A DNA stretch of 64,000 bases from Epiperipatus broadwayi (GCA_028023455.1 JAQFVV010000556.1:246001-310000), one strand, 5' to 3'. Positions 22,745 through 36,280 are shown, counted from the first letter of the stretch. A program made the numbers and translations. Notes: a model not told the origin generated them from the letters alone.

Positions 22745-23112
22745 TAAGCTAGAGGTAATTAAAGAGATTTGAACCCAGACTTTTGTTTCCCTTCAATCAT
22801 CCACTCCATCTTATACAACTGATACACATGTCCACATCTTAATATAAACCGAGCACTGATCTAATATGGGTGAGAGATGATGATCTGGCCCATGCTGGTT
22901 TAGCATGAAATATGTATATTGAAGATTATTTATCTTTTTCACATGTATGTGGTCATGTGTATTAGTTGTATAAGATGGCATAGATGATTGAAGGGAGCTT
23001 GAAAGTCTGGATTCAAAACCCTTCTAATTACATTTAGCACTACACTTGTATTTAAATATTACAGATCCAGACTATATTCTGCTCATCCACCCTCTATATA
23101 TTTAAATGGTCT
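22745..23112. repeat. R1 repeat, foldback copy
   Basis: It begins GGATTTGAACCC-like (AGATTTGAACCCAGACTTTT) and includes CTTATACAACTGATACACATG, whose complement recurs near 22951-22977, so the copy folds on itself. The whole block is close to the reverse complement of 11640-12022. Confidence 0.78.
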
Positions 23113-23965
23113 AACCACTTGTAAATTCAGCTTGTCCTTTTGGTTGGTTAGAGTACAAAGTTTTCTGCAATGTCTAGTAGTTATCTTGGTAAAGATTTTG
23201 TATAGAACTGACAGAAGTCTGATAGATATGTCATTATTCATTTCTAATATATTCTGTATCACTTTTTTAAATATTAATATTCATGGCAATTCAGATGATG
23301 TAGTAATTGTAAGGATAGTTCCTTTTTTGCTCTTTATTATTATATAATTTTCTATGATGACATTTCTCTTTTTAATAATAGTTTCATCTTTTCTTTTTAT
23401 TGTTGAATTAGCTTGCCTTCCAATATCAAAATTTATTTTACACTTTTGAGATATTTATTTTCATCTATAACTTTTCTTATCAATTCATGATTATATTTTT
23501 TTATATATTATCAGTAATTCTTTTTTGTATCATTTTACAAAACTAGTAATTTCTTATTGGATTTTTAAATATTTTTCTGCTTCTTCTTTTCTTCGTATAT
23601 TGTCTTGCCTCAATATAAAATTTATTGGTATTTTTTCTATCAGCTATCCTTTTATTGATTTTAATCAAGTCTGAACTACCTTCAAGATCTATTAATATGT
23701 TAAAGAGCTTGAAAGTTCTAATTTAAATTCATTTGAGTATTTCAGAAAGTTAGGAAAATCATCCATTAATATTGCCTTTCTTATTGTTTCAACTCTCTAG
23801 TTTTGCATTAACATTTACTTACTTCTCCTTAATCAATGTTCATTTCCTGTATTGAACCTGTTAATTAAGAACATTACAATCTTGAAATGTTTATTTTCAG
23901 TTAGTCAAAATATAATCCATTCTGCTGTATGTTTAATTAGATACTTTCATACCCATTTCTAACAT

Positions 23966-24215
23966 CACATAAAACAGGTAAAACACTCTATACATATTGC
24001 CACTCAGTGCAAACCAGAGTAATCAATGGATGCCAGAAGGTTTTTTCAGTGCTCTTAGATCCAATGCTCCTCACTGACAAAGGTCACAAGCAATAAACTA
24101 CTCTGGGGATATTGGATGAGTAGGCATTAGATAGGGATTTTATGCACAAGCCTTCTGAAATCCATTGATTACTCGCACTGAGTGGCAATATGTATAGAGA
24201 GTTTTTCCTGTTTTA
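23966..24215. repeat. R2 ribozyme repeat, copy 2: internally deleted form
   Basis: Ends of about 65 bp are inverted (left ACTCTATACATATTGCCACT, right AGTGGCAATATGTATAGAGA), enclosing one decayed hammerhead motif. It lies inside the RTE copy at 23120-25165. Host sequence around the junctions looks duplicated: ACCCATTTCTAACAT at 23951 and ATCCATTTCTACTTAAT at 24218. That long, imperfect duplication fits retrotransposition better than a short-duplication cut-and-paste mechanism. Confidence 0.8.
24068..24109 (+). ncRNA. Degenerate hammerhead motif in R2 copy 2
   Basis: The 42-nt layout is kept and stem I (TCCTCA with TGGGGA) is intact. The core reads CTGACAA instead of CTGATGA, and GAAA has become TAAA. 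It is almost certainly inactive. Confidence 0.7.
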
Positions 24216-25434
24216 ATATCCATTTCTACTTAATATTTTTAATTATAAAAAGAATTTATAATATACAGTTTTTATTTTTCTGTGAACTCCACTATTACTG
24301 TAGAGAAATTAATCCACGGTATTTTCATCTTCAATCATTTACCAACTCTAACACTAAATCCTATGATAGTTCTAAAGTGCAATTTGTTCTGATCAAAAGC
24401 ATTTTATATTCTCTAATTCTTCATCATGTTGAGGACTTTTTGGAGCATAAATTTGAATTATCTGCATTGGGTATCTTTCATTAATTTGAATAAGTAATCT
24501 TCCACTCTGTATGATGTATCATCAATCTCCATAATATTGTTTTTTCATATATTTGTAAATGAATCTTACTCCATTTGAATTTCCAATATTTATTCCTTTA
24601 AAATAAATAACATGTTCACTTTTTAAATCAGTGTCTTCATTTTTTTTTCTAATTTCCTAAATTCCAATAGTGACTTATTTAATATAAGACAGTGTTTGTT
24701 CCAATTGGTTCAAACTTTCTTTACTAGAAAGAGATCTACAATTATAGGCACCTAAATAAAAGACCATCATCAGATGGCAGCTTGGGTTCACAATTAAGAG
24801 ATTCTTAGAACTCTTTGCTTTTGACTATCAACTGCTACATTTGGCTGGTTAATTTAGAGTCTGTTAGGAATAATAGCTACAATTTAATTTTGTTTGTCAT
24901 GGTAGAAAATGTTTATATAAAAAAGATTATTCACACATATGTTCATTCTGCCTTTAAGAAAACCCAACTGATATAACAGAAATTATTAGGTAATGAAAAG
25001 AATTGTCATGATGAATCATGATTTTAAATACAAGAGTAAAAAACCAACAAGCTCATTCACACTGGCTGATGCATTAAAGTAGCCCATCTCTGATTGTTGA
25101 CAATATATGGAGTAGTCATTAGAAATTTACAGTTTTCTTCTTTTAAGGCTTCAAAGCATAATGGGTTTATTTTTAGTTAACTTCAACTCTTTTCTAGAAT
25201 TTGCTGTCAACTGAAAATGAACTCTTTGATTTAAGGAACTCATCAGAGTTAATACCTAATTTCTATTCCATACCATCCCTGTCATCACAACTGTTATTAC
25301 TATATAATTATTCATACAATAAATGATCATGGATAGGCTGTTCACCAACAGACATTGATCTTTTACTCCTGAATTTAAAATCATGAAATACTATGGTCTT
25401 TTTTTTCAAAAAGGGTTTAATTGTTTATATATAT

Positions 25435-26045
25435 AATATAATATAAACTTTTCCCAGTGATTAATATTGTATAATAACTAGATTAATTTCTCTAACACAG
25501 GTTTATTGAGTAAGTGAAATACTCAATCCAAAACATAAGATAAAGTCTTTTGAAAAGATAAAAACACCATCTAAAGCACTTTGGAATGAAAGCATAAAGA
25601 TATTAAATTGATCTAATTACTTCTTTAAAGCTATATTTCCACTTGCTTCATGTTAATTTTATTGACATTGGTGAAATGTTTGAATTTGCAGCTCGTCAAT
25701 ATTAGATGAAATAACAAAATATATAAATATAATTTTTTCCATAGATTAATATTATATAATAACTAGTTTAACACTCTAACACTGGTTTATTGAGAAATGG
25801 AATACTCTTAATTCAGACAAGTGTTAGAGTGTTAATCTAATTATATAATATTAACTACTGGGAAAAGTTTATATTTACATATTTCATTATTACATCCAAT
25901 ATTGACAAACTGTAAATTCAAATATTTCACCAATGTCAATAAAATTTATATAAAACAAGTGGAAATATAGCTTTAAAGAAGTAATTTGATCAATTTAATA
26001 TCTTCATGCTTTCATTTCAACATACTTTAGACTTGTCTATATAAA
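25435..26045. repeat. R4 foldback repeat
   Basis: TAAAGCTATATTTCCACTTG near 25626 is the exact complement of CAAGTGGAAATATAGCTTTA near 25957, and similarity continues on both sides of an axis near 25815. A further copy of the inner part (TTAATATTGTATAATAACTAG) lies at the left edge near 25462. There is no coding capacity. Confidence 0.75.
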
Positions 26046-26391
26046 TGAATTTAGATAAAATGGTAAGACTGTTCATTGTTTTAGTGTTAAACTAATTATA
26101 TATATATTGTACCCTTTCTATTAGGTCCAAATAAGTTTACTATGTCAATTTTTGAAAAATTTTAAATTAAGGGTAAACTTAAATAGTATAACTGCTGTAT
26201 AATATTGATAAGATTTTAAAACTTTGTTAGAATAGAGTTGATTGTTATAATTATGTAAAAGATTGTTATATGCTAAAATTATAAAGTAAAGCTAAATATT
26301 ATGATTTTTATATGGTTGGAAAAACTGGCCATAGTGAAATAATATGATAAAAGTCCTATTAAATAAAGTGCTAAAAGTTAATTTTAAAATA

Positions 26392-27323
26392 TGCCTGAGT
26401 CTCATTTTATGTGGTAGATAGGTTCCACAGAAAACCCACATTAAAAAAAATTGCATAAAAATAGACTTAATTTACCTTGAAAAATGGGGAATAGATGCTG
26501 TAATTTTCAGAATTCACATAAAAGCCAAGCAACAAAGAAAAATTATTTTAAAATTCACATTAAAAAAATAAGCAAATAAAGTATGACTAATAAAAAATTT
26601 CAAATCTTTGACAAATATTAATACAAGACAAACTTTTTTTACTTTTTTTATTACTACAGTATTTAATTTTACATTTTTCATACATATTTTAATCATTACT
26701 GCAAGCGTTCATTTGTAAACTGGTAAGAAATCAGATTTGATGTTATATGGCTTCTCCTTAAACAAAGTCAAGAATCTCTCAGCAATTATACACAGAGAAA
26801 CCTGTTAAGCCACTTTATTTTTATTTGTGATGTGATGTACAACTAGCCACATTTTCAGTCTTGTGCTGTGTTAATGGTTTTCTGTTTCTATATTAAAAAA
26901 ATGAAATAGCAATCAAAACAAAAAGATTATACATTATCATTAGAAAGATTATTTTTAGTTTATAAAGTCTTCATTTTTTATTTTAAAAATCTAAAAGATT
27001 ATTTATTTTTGTTATATATAACATAATACATTTTAAAAGTTTATTGCGATATTTTTATATGTAAGTATAGATCTATTATTATTATTTACTCATTAGTATA
27101 AATAGGTTATTTACATACAGCTTCAGGCCATATTCACGTTAGCTGCTAATATAACATTATATTTTTGAAGAAAAAAAAGTATTTCAAGTCAAAACCAGTT
27201 ATTAATAATTTAAATTTCTTGGTATCTAATAAATATAGTGAAATATGAGATATTAAGAAGAAATATGAATCACATAACTTCAAAATCACATTAAAATAAT
27301 CTGCATAAAATGAGACCCAGGTG
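26392..27323. mobile_element. Non-coding DNA element with TA duplication and terminal inverted repeats
   Basis: The left end TGCCTGAGTCTCATTTTATG and the complement of the right end (CACCTGGGTCTCATTTTATG) match in 17 of 20 positions. TA flanks both ends (26390-26391 and 27324-27325), as in Tc1/mariner-superfamily insertions. The 932-bp interior has no transposase-like frame, so it would be a MITE. The superfamily is inferred from the TA duplication only. Confidence 0.65.
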
Positions 27324-28283
27324 TAATGGTTTAAAATGAAATAAGCTAATGTATTTTAAATAAAAATTAGATTTAAATATTTGTTATAAATTATTTATTA
27401 AAAGTATAATATTTTATGGTAGACAAATGTATTTAGTTTGTTACTGTTTAAATAATTTCAAAATTTATTATTCCAAATTGTACTATTATATTTTATTATT
27501 TTTTCTAATATAATATTTTGTAATAAAATTGTTTAAGATAATGCAGTTTTCAGACAGTAATTCTAAAAAATTGCTACATATTGTCTAGGATTTAAGTCAT
27601 GTGATCAGCAAATACTCATACTTTGTGCTTACAAGGTTTCTAAAAGAAAGTTTCAAAATTACTTTAGAATTGTTTTAAAAAATTGAAACATTTGTGTATC
27701 ATAAAAGTAAATGTTAGAAAATTTATGTAATTGAATAGCTTTAAAATAAATGTAGTTAGTAAAGTCAAATTTTAAAAATAGATAAATTAAAATTAAATAT
27801 TGGATAAATTATTAAAGTATTATTTTTCAAAAGTTATTTAAAGTATTTAATTTGTTTAAATAAAATCGGAAAATTAATTTAGAATTAAGTTTTGTAATAT
27901 TTAATACTGTAATATGAATCATAAATTTTATTTTTAAATTTTAATAATCTAAACTTAACAGATATGTAAATTGGATCATAAGTTGAAGAGTAAATAACCA
28001 ATCAAATTGTCAGTTCAATTTGGTATAAAAGTAGATGCTCTCATTTTTCTAGCTTGCTTAATAACTTAATAACTCTCAGGATAACTTGATAACTTATTAT
28101 CAATATTATTATCATATATCAACATTGAAGTATTGTTTAGTTTACTATTTAAAATAATTATTTTTAAAGAAAAGTTTTTGAAGGATTATCAATTTACTAA
28201 GTTAAAGAAATAATGTGTTGTTAAATTAATCAATTCTCTACCAATTATTTTTATTGAAGTTTAAGCCAACTTCACAGTAAAAT

Positions 28284-28763
28284 ATGGATTTAATAACAAA
28301 GATGATGTATTCAAAAGAATTAATGAAAATACAGCTGATAAAGGGAGATATAATTTTAAATATATTATGGAAAAATTTATATAATTATTTATTTATAATA
28401 CTTAGGACATTAGCAAGAGTATGGAACAGAAATAATCTTTGAAGGTTTAGCATTTTTATGTATTATATTTTAAAGACAGATAACTTTCTTTGGAGAACAA
28501 AACAATTACATGGAGAAAACTTAAATTTTAATATTTTTGAAAGGTTGAAAATGAATTTAATATTGAACCTAGAATAAAAAGATTCCATTGATGCTTACAT
28601 TAGTAATTACTTATATCTTTTCTTAGAAAAAAGTTGCAGTGAATATTTTTTAAACTATTGACTTAAAAAAGTTTATTATAAACCTCTCTTGAAAAATGAT
28701 TATAAAGATGAAAAACCGTTATTATTACAGATATATTTTTTATGACATGTTGTTATTGAAAAA
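28284..28763 (+). pseudogene. Possible decayed coding stretch, weakly F-box-like
   Basis: From the ATG at 28284 one frame reads for 54 codons, then continues through single stops. Near its start, GDIILNILWKNLYNYLFI then LARVWNRNNL is spaced like an F-box (hydrophobic helix, then a W about 30 residues on). A TGA falls where a W is expected before RF. Later pieces are NFLWRTKQLHGENLN and DAYISNYLYLFLEKS. F-boxes recruit targets to SCF ubiquitin ligases, but this match is by eye and low in complexity. Chance in AT-rich DNA is a real alternative. Confidence 0.15.
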
Positions 28764-31700
28764 TACCGTAAATTATTTAATATCATCAATTATTAGTATA
28801 ATATAAAACTGGTTTTTTAAAAATTATTTGTCAGAAAAAGAAAAATGGATAATTAAAAATATCCTGATTGAGAAATATGACTTTATAAATGACATTATCT
28901 GAAGTAATATAAAATAATATTTTGAATGGAATATAAAATGCATATTTTTAGTAAAAAATATGTATGGATTTATATCACTGATACTGATGCAGTTAAAGCT
29001 TATATAGGATCCAAGTGAATGGGAAAAACACCAGAGATTATTTTAAAACTTTTTCAAGTGATCATCTTAATAATTATTATTCTTGGAAGCTATAGACAAT
29101 AAACTATTTTTATAAACTTTCATAACAGGATTAATAATTATTCTTCAAATACTTTTGGATTCATAAGTCGACTTCATTTATTTATTTTTATTTGTGAGCA
29201 ACTACACAGGAGGAAAGTTTTTGTTTAAAGCTTTTGGATAGTAGCATCACTAAGCAACAAATGTCCAGAGGAAGAGTTTCTATGAAAATATTAGAAGAAA
29301 AAAACTTTTAATTTGAACTTTATGGGAGAAGAAAATAATTGGAGTTTTTAGTAACTATAGTTTTTATTATCATTTCACATACTAATTGTAGTATTAAGTT
29401 TTATTAGTATTAGGATAGAAAAAGATACAATTTAAATATTTTTGTTTAATCTAACATATAATTAATATTTTAAAGAATATTTTAATATTTTGTAGAGTTT
29501 TTCATAAACATTTTTTAAAAGTATGATAATGATGCTGAATGAATGTTATTATTATTTAATATGTTTTTTTATATGGAATATTGGACCAGAAAATGTCTAT
29601 TATTGTGACTGACAAGTGAAGTGTCACTAGGTACATTTTATAAAATATATTAATTTCATATGGTGTATATTTTATTGTCGTTGCTTATTATATGAATGTA
29701 TGAACATGTACACTTGCTCTAATTACACATAAAACTTTATTATTCTAGAGATATAAGCTATGATTTTTAGAGAGATATGCATACATTTTTCTTTTATATT
29801 ACCAATGTAATATAATTTATTGATACTCATAATTTTTATATGATTCTTTAATGGATGAACCCTGCTTTTAAAAATATTTTGAATATTGATTTTAATATCT
29901 TAAAACAAAATCATTTGTATTTTTATTGCTGAGTTTTTTTAAAAAAGTGAATAAACCTTTTTTTGTAGTGGTTTTGGATTGTTAAAGTCATATATGAATT
30001 TGGTTTATTATTTGGAGTAATGCTAGCAATTTTGCGATGTAGGTTGTTAAATCTATTATGAAGTTTTAATCGATAGTGACATTGGAGTATTGTAAAGAAA
30101 TCATTAGATGCTTATATGTAGGAGATATGAAGGAAATAGAAAAGTAACCTATATTATTATCTTAGTAGTTTATGCGAATACAGATAACATAGCCGTGTGT
30201 CTTGTATATATTTTCCATGGACAGTGTTTTTCTTGATATTTTGTATTTTAAAATGTTCGAATGAATGCTAAATAAATAGCCTGGACATTATTATTATATT
30301 TGAGGTTATTAGACAGAGGAGTCATACCTCTTTGTTTACACTGTTTTTCGTGTATATTATCCCATATATTTTAATACTATTGAGTCTTTACTCTAGCTAG
30401 TTCTTCATGCCTATGCATCATATCACTATCTTAATTTCAATACTTATTGCATCATATAGCATTGTATTTTATGAAAGAAAATAATGAATAATTTTGAATT
30501 ATAGTATCATTATTTTGAAAGAAGATGAGATAGGTTTTTCTTATTTTTGGTATAGGTTAAAGTCAAATACAAATGAGATTGAAAGTAAATGCTAACAGTA
30601 ATAATAAAGAATCATAGATATTTTTCATATTTTTATTAAACTATTTTTAAAAAAACATAAAAAGAGATGATAATTATTCATGAGATTTTTGAATAATTTT
30701 GATATTTAGATTTTATGTGTTAATGCATATTTTTTGAAAAAAATAGAAACATCCAAAATGAACAACACAGAATAGTATGAATGCTTATATTTTTTGTGAA
30801 TATTATATTATAATTTAAACATACACGAAATACACATGTAAGAATTTTATTTAGAATAGTGCCAAACAAAATATTAAAGTCAATTTATTTATCAAATGAA
30901 CCAAGTTAAAGTATTTAAAAATAACACTAACACTATTATATTAGAAGTTTGATTGATTTATTGTAAAAATATATGAACATATTTTAAAAATGAATATTGT
31001 TTAAGTATTTTATATTTTTCGTGTACACTTTCGAAAACCATATGTTCTAGCTATGTTAATTAATGGATATTTTTATTAAACTATAAATGTATTCTTAAAT
31101 TGGTATTATTATTATTTTAAATAAATGTGCCAAAAAAGTGTATAAGTCGGAGTAAAGGCTTATGTACTTGTTGATTTTTTTTTTTTTTAATGTGGAAGTT
31201 TGTAACTTAATATTATTTTCATTAATTTGATATTTGTTAGGTTTTATTAAACACGATTGTAAATAGTGTATATAGTTTTGTTAAATGTATAGGACAATAA
31301 AATTTGTTAAGCTTGGTTTTTTTTATAAAACTTTGTGTTATGTTGATTTATTCACCAACACAAATACATGATTGACAGATACCAAAATAAACATAATATT
31401 TGCACAGTACATGTATAATTATTTACTTAAGGAAATTACAATGATTTAGAATATGATATACTTGAGAAATTTTCTTTTACATTAATATTATTATTATGGT
31501 CATAATTAATTGCGTAGAATTTTAACATTGTTTGTTGCCACATATTCTCAGAATATATCAGATTATACCACATATGCTATTTAAAATGCCATATGAGAAT
31601 TAAAAGACATTATTTTGTTATTGTTATTATTGTTGCTATTAGTTACCATAATATTAAACAATGGATAAGATTAATAATTATTTAATGAGGAATAAGATTA

Positions 31701-32671
31701 TTTATTATTGTTGTTATTATTATTACTTAGGTGTAGTCGAGGATGATACAAATCCCTTATCATACTTGACTACAAGAGATTATAATTTTAAAGAATCTGA
31801 GATTATTATAATTGTATTGTTTTAATACAAGATTAAAATTTATTTAGTAACATTATACTAAATTGATTATTATTATTTTAAAGTCATAAGAATGCTATGA
31901 ATTTATTATTATTTGAAATAATAGGGGGGGGGGGATAGTATTCTTATGCCATTGAGATTATATCCTGTGAGATATTGGCTCAATGTAATTCTTTACTGTT
32001 TGTATTTCACTTTATTGTCTCATGATTTATTAATATTTCATTTATTTAAATTTTCATAAACCAAACCATTTATTATTTATTAATCAATCAGTTAGAGCTA
32101 GTTTAATATGAGATATTGTTATAGGATATCTTTATTATTGATTATATTAAGATATGCATTTTAGCAGAGCGTAATTATTTTATATGAGCTAGTCATATTT
32201 TTCTATTATTATATTTCTAGTTGGTGAGGGTACAATATATTGTAATGGTCATATTTGTACATTCGTGTAAAAAATCTAGAGTTTTTGTAAATCATCCCAA
32301 GGCTGATTGAGATGAGGTTGTTGAGACTTCAAATCTAATCTCCAGTTCTTTTACTAACACTCCAAGACTTATTCCCTGCAGATGACATTTATGAAGCCAC
32401 AGCACCTCCCCTTAATCATGTGCCAGCAGTAGCACATCGGTAAAACACGAGACTATGGGAAATTGACATATTTCAAAGTATGCTTGACCAACATTATTAA
32501 ACTTGGATTGTGATTCATAACTAAATACTAATTGTTAACTAATTAATAATGAGCAAAATTGAGACACTAAGCAGAAGTTAAAATTTAAATAAATTTAATA
32601 AAAGCCAACATTTAAATGATGAAATAAATAAAAGAAAATAATAAAATTACAATAAGATTACATAAATTGTC

Positions 32672-32818
32672 TCACTTGCAGGTGATGATTCTAGGGGATA
32701 CAAGCAGTTCCGATTTACATATTTAGCATTTCATATCACTCGCAGGTGAAGTTGGTTTACAGGTTATAAACTGTTTAATTTAATTTTGCTTGTTATATAT
32801 ATCACTCGCAGGTGATGA
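32672..32818 (+). repeat. Three spaced copies of TCACTYGCAGGTGA
   Basis: The motif occurs at 32672, 32736 and 32802, 64 and 66 bases apart, with little similarity between. It contains CAGGTG, an E-box sequence. It may be a decayed tandem repeat or a protein-binding cluster. Confidence 0.5.
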
Positions 32819-35221
32819 ATTCTACATAGTATAAGTTGGGTTTTCATGAGTCTTACAATTACAATATTACAAATTGATGCTCATAATCTATGCCTAATTT
32901 ATGTTATATATTTGGATTTATATTTGCTTTAGGCATCTAGAAGAAGTGATTATCATTATTTATAAATAATATTTTGTTTAACAAGTATCATTTAACATAT
33001 TCTCTATATAGCTTATATGCCTATAAAATTAGATTCTGTTTTAGATCAATGCTTAAATACAAATTATTATGGTGGGATGAACTGATGATAGGCAGTCAGA
33101 CTTCAGATACCAAGGTGCTTACAAAGTATACAATCTGAGTCTGTGCATCTCAAATGTGTGCTTGCTCACAGGATTTGTTACCGAGTAACCGGTTCTCTAA
33201 ACATCGTACTACTTGCTGTTAATGAGACCTTTTAGTTCAGGTGATCGAGCAACTAATACAATATTCTGGATCCTTGTGCTCCAGTCCTAAATATGAAGAA
33301 TGGGGTGGCCCTTAAAACCTACACCTATTGGAAGCATAAAATATACAGCAAGGAATAGATATGCTGGTGCATTTCCTAAGGATACATTTGCCTCGCTACC
33401 TACATCATTATATAATAAACTATGATGCAAAACAATAGTTTCCTCCCATGAAACTACCATAAATCAGTTCATAATCTAGCATCTATAACTATACTATTAA
33501 GGAAAACTTATGAATCTAACTTGCTAAGCCACCTATATAGACATTTATATAACTCTAGGGAGGACTAAAGCATATTTTGGATAATTACAATATTAAATTC
33601 TAGCTTTATGCTGTATTTCATCACTTCAGCTAAATATTAATTAAATATTTCATTTAAAGAAAACCTATCTTAAAGCATTTTTAAGCTTTTAATTATATCT
33701 CAAGATTTATTTTATCCATTTCAGAAGGAAGTTTTGTTTCTGCATTAATAAATGTGAAATTACATACATGTGAGGATATCTAATCACTTCTCACTAATCA
33801 TTTAACTACAAGTAAACTCTGTTCTGAACAAACATAGCATAAAAAAATAAATAATTGAAAAGAAAATAATATTGGCATAGATTTAACTAAAAAAAAAACA
33901 TAAATTTAGAAATAAGATTTCACATAAGTGAAATCTAAGATTTCGCTTTATTTGCTTAGTTTAAAAGGGAATGAAATAAAATAGCCTAAATTAGATTAAT
34001 TCAATTTAATATCAGTTTAATTAATTTATGAAAATTATCAATAAAAGCAAATATTATCAGGCTAGAGTAATTTAAATTGTTTGAAATTGATAAAGTATGT
34101 AAAATAAGTTTGAATCATATGTGTCAGTTGAAATCAGGCAAGACTTACAATTTAAATAAAAAAAAATAAAAATTACTTTTTAATTTATGAATTGATATTC
34201 AGAACATTAGATTATATTGGCCATTGATAGTAAGTTTAGCTAGCTTTAGAAGTTATGAAGTTTAGTTTAAAAGTTTATTTTAGATTTGTAGAGATCTGTT
34301 ACCACTATAATTTCTCTGCTATGGCAAGGTGGCTTGGTCTTGAGCACTTTCTTTGGATGGCATTAGCTATTGGTTCTTCTTCCTCCGCACTCTGTAGACT
34401 ATCTTCCAGGCTAGAAAGCAAGAAATTGCCTTTCTACCCCATTATCATCATGATTAACAATTTTACAAAATGACTGAATAAAATTTTCTCTTAAAATAAT
34501 GAATTGCAAGTCCTCCAAAATGGCTGCAGTAAGTTTATATACTATTTCACCCCCCCCCCATTTTTTTACTTATCCTCTTCTCTTCTTTTTTTGTAGTTTC
34601 AGATCTGTTTTTCTAATTAATTTGCTATATTCTTGGAAATCTGGGATTCCTGCTGTTATCAATTTTCTTACAGATGGATCCCTTGATCTTGACCAAGTTA
34701 ATTTATTCATAGTTGTTTTAAAATCTATTTTTATTCTTAAAATTTTAAGTAGGTCAGAATACAGTGAGAAGGATTAATTTTACTAAATTACCTTTTTCAA
34801 AAAACAAATCCAAAACTCTGTAAACACTTTATTATATATGTAATGCATTTAAATAATTTAACACTATATGCAGAAATATTATAATTTCAAATATTAATTT
34901 TATAATAATATTTTAAATAAAGAAATTTTTTAATGTTTTAAACCTATAACATTATTTCTTTCCTGCATATATGTAGGTTCTGATTACACATACATAGCAT
35001 GTTTACATTTATTTAACCACTAGCGATATATACATGTGTATTTACTGATTTCCTACATATATGCTTACGCTTTCTATACTGTATGCTAAAATACCTGCAT
35101 ACATATATGACTAGTATTATTAATTTTAAAATTAGCGTAATATACGAGGATTTGGGTATAGGTATACATAAATAAATACTACTATAGTATATAGTAGATG
35201 AAACAGAGGCATAGACAGATC

Positions 35222-35627
35222 TGACTGTTTCAATATATATTTGAATTCAAGACTTTCAAACTCCCTACTCCTATTCACTACATCTTATAAATTGATGCAC
35301 ATGACCACATACATATGAAAAAAATTAATGATCTCCAATACACATATATTATGCTGAATCAGCACTCATCACTTGGTCCAGATCACCCTTTTCCCCTCAT
35401 ATATACAATCAGTGCTCAGATTATACTGAGATAACAAACCTTTAAACATTAATGGATAAGTTTCAATCTTCTCCACCTTCCACCACTTCAGCTATCTATA
35501 TCATTGAAAATCTGAGGATGGAATGCTCAAAGTTCTTGTTGATGCTAATATTATTGTTAAACCCATGTTGACTTTAAGTCACACTAACTCTTCACAATAG
35601 GATCTTAATATATTCATTTAAATGTAT
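35222..35627. repeat. R1 repeat, left part, split by the Penelope-like element
   Basis: It contains GACTTTCAAACTCCCTACTC, then CACATGACCACATACATATG and AATCAGTGCTCAGATTATAC in the order seen in other R1 copies. It breaks at TTCATTTAAATGTAT and continues after 39722, where GATGGGTAGAGTACAGGC matches the next part of the family. Confidence 0.8.
35613..35627. repeat. Target-site duplication of the Penelope-like element (left)
   Basis: TTCATTTAAATGTAT occurs here and again at 39707-39721. Removing the insert and one copy restores the R1 sequence. Confidence 0.85.
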
Positions 35628-35762
35628 CATATATTATAACACAGCAAATGTACAATCACTTTTTCTTTTAAAATATATATGTTCTACAAAAATATCAACA
35701 AATTAAAAATCCTTTTTCTTTTCAAAAACTTTATTTTTTAATATCAATGCTGAACATATATA

Positions 35763-35812
35763 TAATACAAAACTCCAACATTTCAACTGTTTTATCTTCA
35801 TAGTCATTTTCA
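35763..35812 (-). ncRNA. Hammerhead-like motif in the PLE 3' region (degenerate)
   Basis: This is the mirror of the motif at 39582-39626. On the minus strand the first core reads CTATGAAGA, with two extra bases against CTGAAGA, and GAAAC reads GAAAT. The flanking ATGA is kept. It is probably inactive in this copy. Confidence 0.4.
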
Positions 35813-36280
35813 AGGATCTGCAACAACAATATGAAATACATATTTATAAATAAACCTCAATAACATAAATACTTTCATCTTACATTAACATAAACAGTAA
35901 CAAACATATTAAACATATATAAATATATTTTACTTACATCTCTCTCCCACTGCTATATTTTATTACTCTTTCTTTTACATTATTTAAATACAAATGTCTT
36001 AAAAACATCCAAGAAACTTTTTGTACAAATTAAAAACCATCCCTAATTTCAAATATCCCCCCCCCCTTTAAATCTTATCTAATTCCATCTCAAAACTACA
36101 TTACTAAACTATAGCTTTAAATGAAAATAAAACAAACATAAACATCTTTTACTTTCCTCTCTTTTTTTTTTTTTTTAAAAAAAGGTAAGAAACATCTTTT
36201 TTCCCCTCTTTTTTTTTTCTCTCCACACACACACAAAAAAAAACTTTTAACAATTTACCTAAAACCATTAAACATTCATT

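Larger units (their letters stand above)
23120..25165 (-). pseudogene. RTE-type LINE, old copy (5' region, endonuclease, start of RT)
   Basis: The block aligns with 45520-47585 of the better RTE copy on the minus strand. Its right part (24720-25165) matches the 5' untranslated region at 47160-47585, for example GGTTCACAATTAAGAGATTC against GGTCCACAATCAGGGGATTC. The left part matches the RT start. Endonuclease pieces are visible only in fragments because of many stops. The copy is truncated on its 3' side and interrupted at 23966-24215 by an R2 repeat. Confidence 0.83.
27326..35221. other. Long AT-rich tract without a supportable gene
   Basis: I see no clear gene, transposon coding region or RNA gene over ~7.9 kb. 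Homopolymer runs include G at 31924-31934 and C at 34550-34559. A TATA-like TATAAAAG lies near 28024, followed at 28284 by a decayed coding-like stretch described separately. More complex sequence lies at about 33060-33420. The open frames at 34255-34473 and 34499-34777 show no recognisable motif. Confidence 0.45.

Noticed and set aside
31140-31940. AT-rich stretches with TTATTA and TTG repeats as a possible origin or satellite
   Set aside because: Simple-sequence bias only; no period or conserved unit.
34255-34777. Two consecutive plus frames as a possible small gene
   Set aside because: No motif, different frames, and a C homopolymer between them; no support beyond being open.
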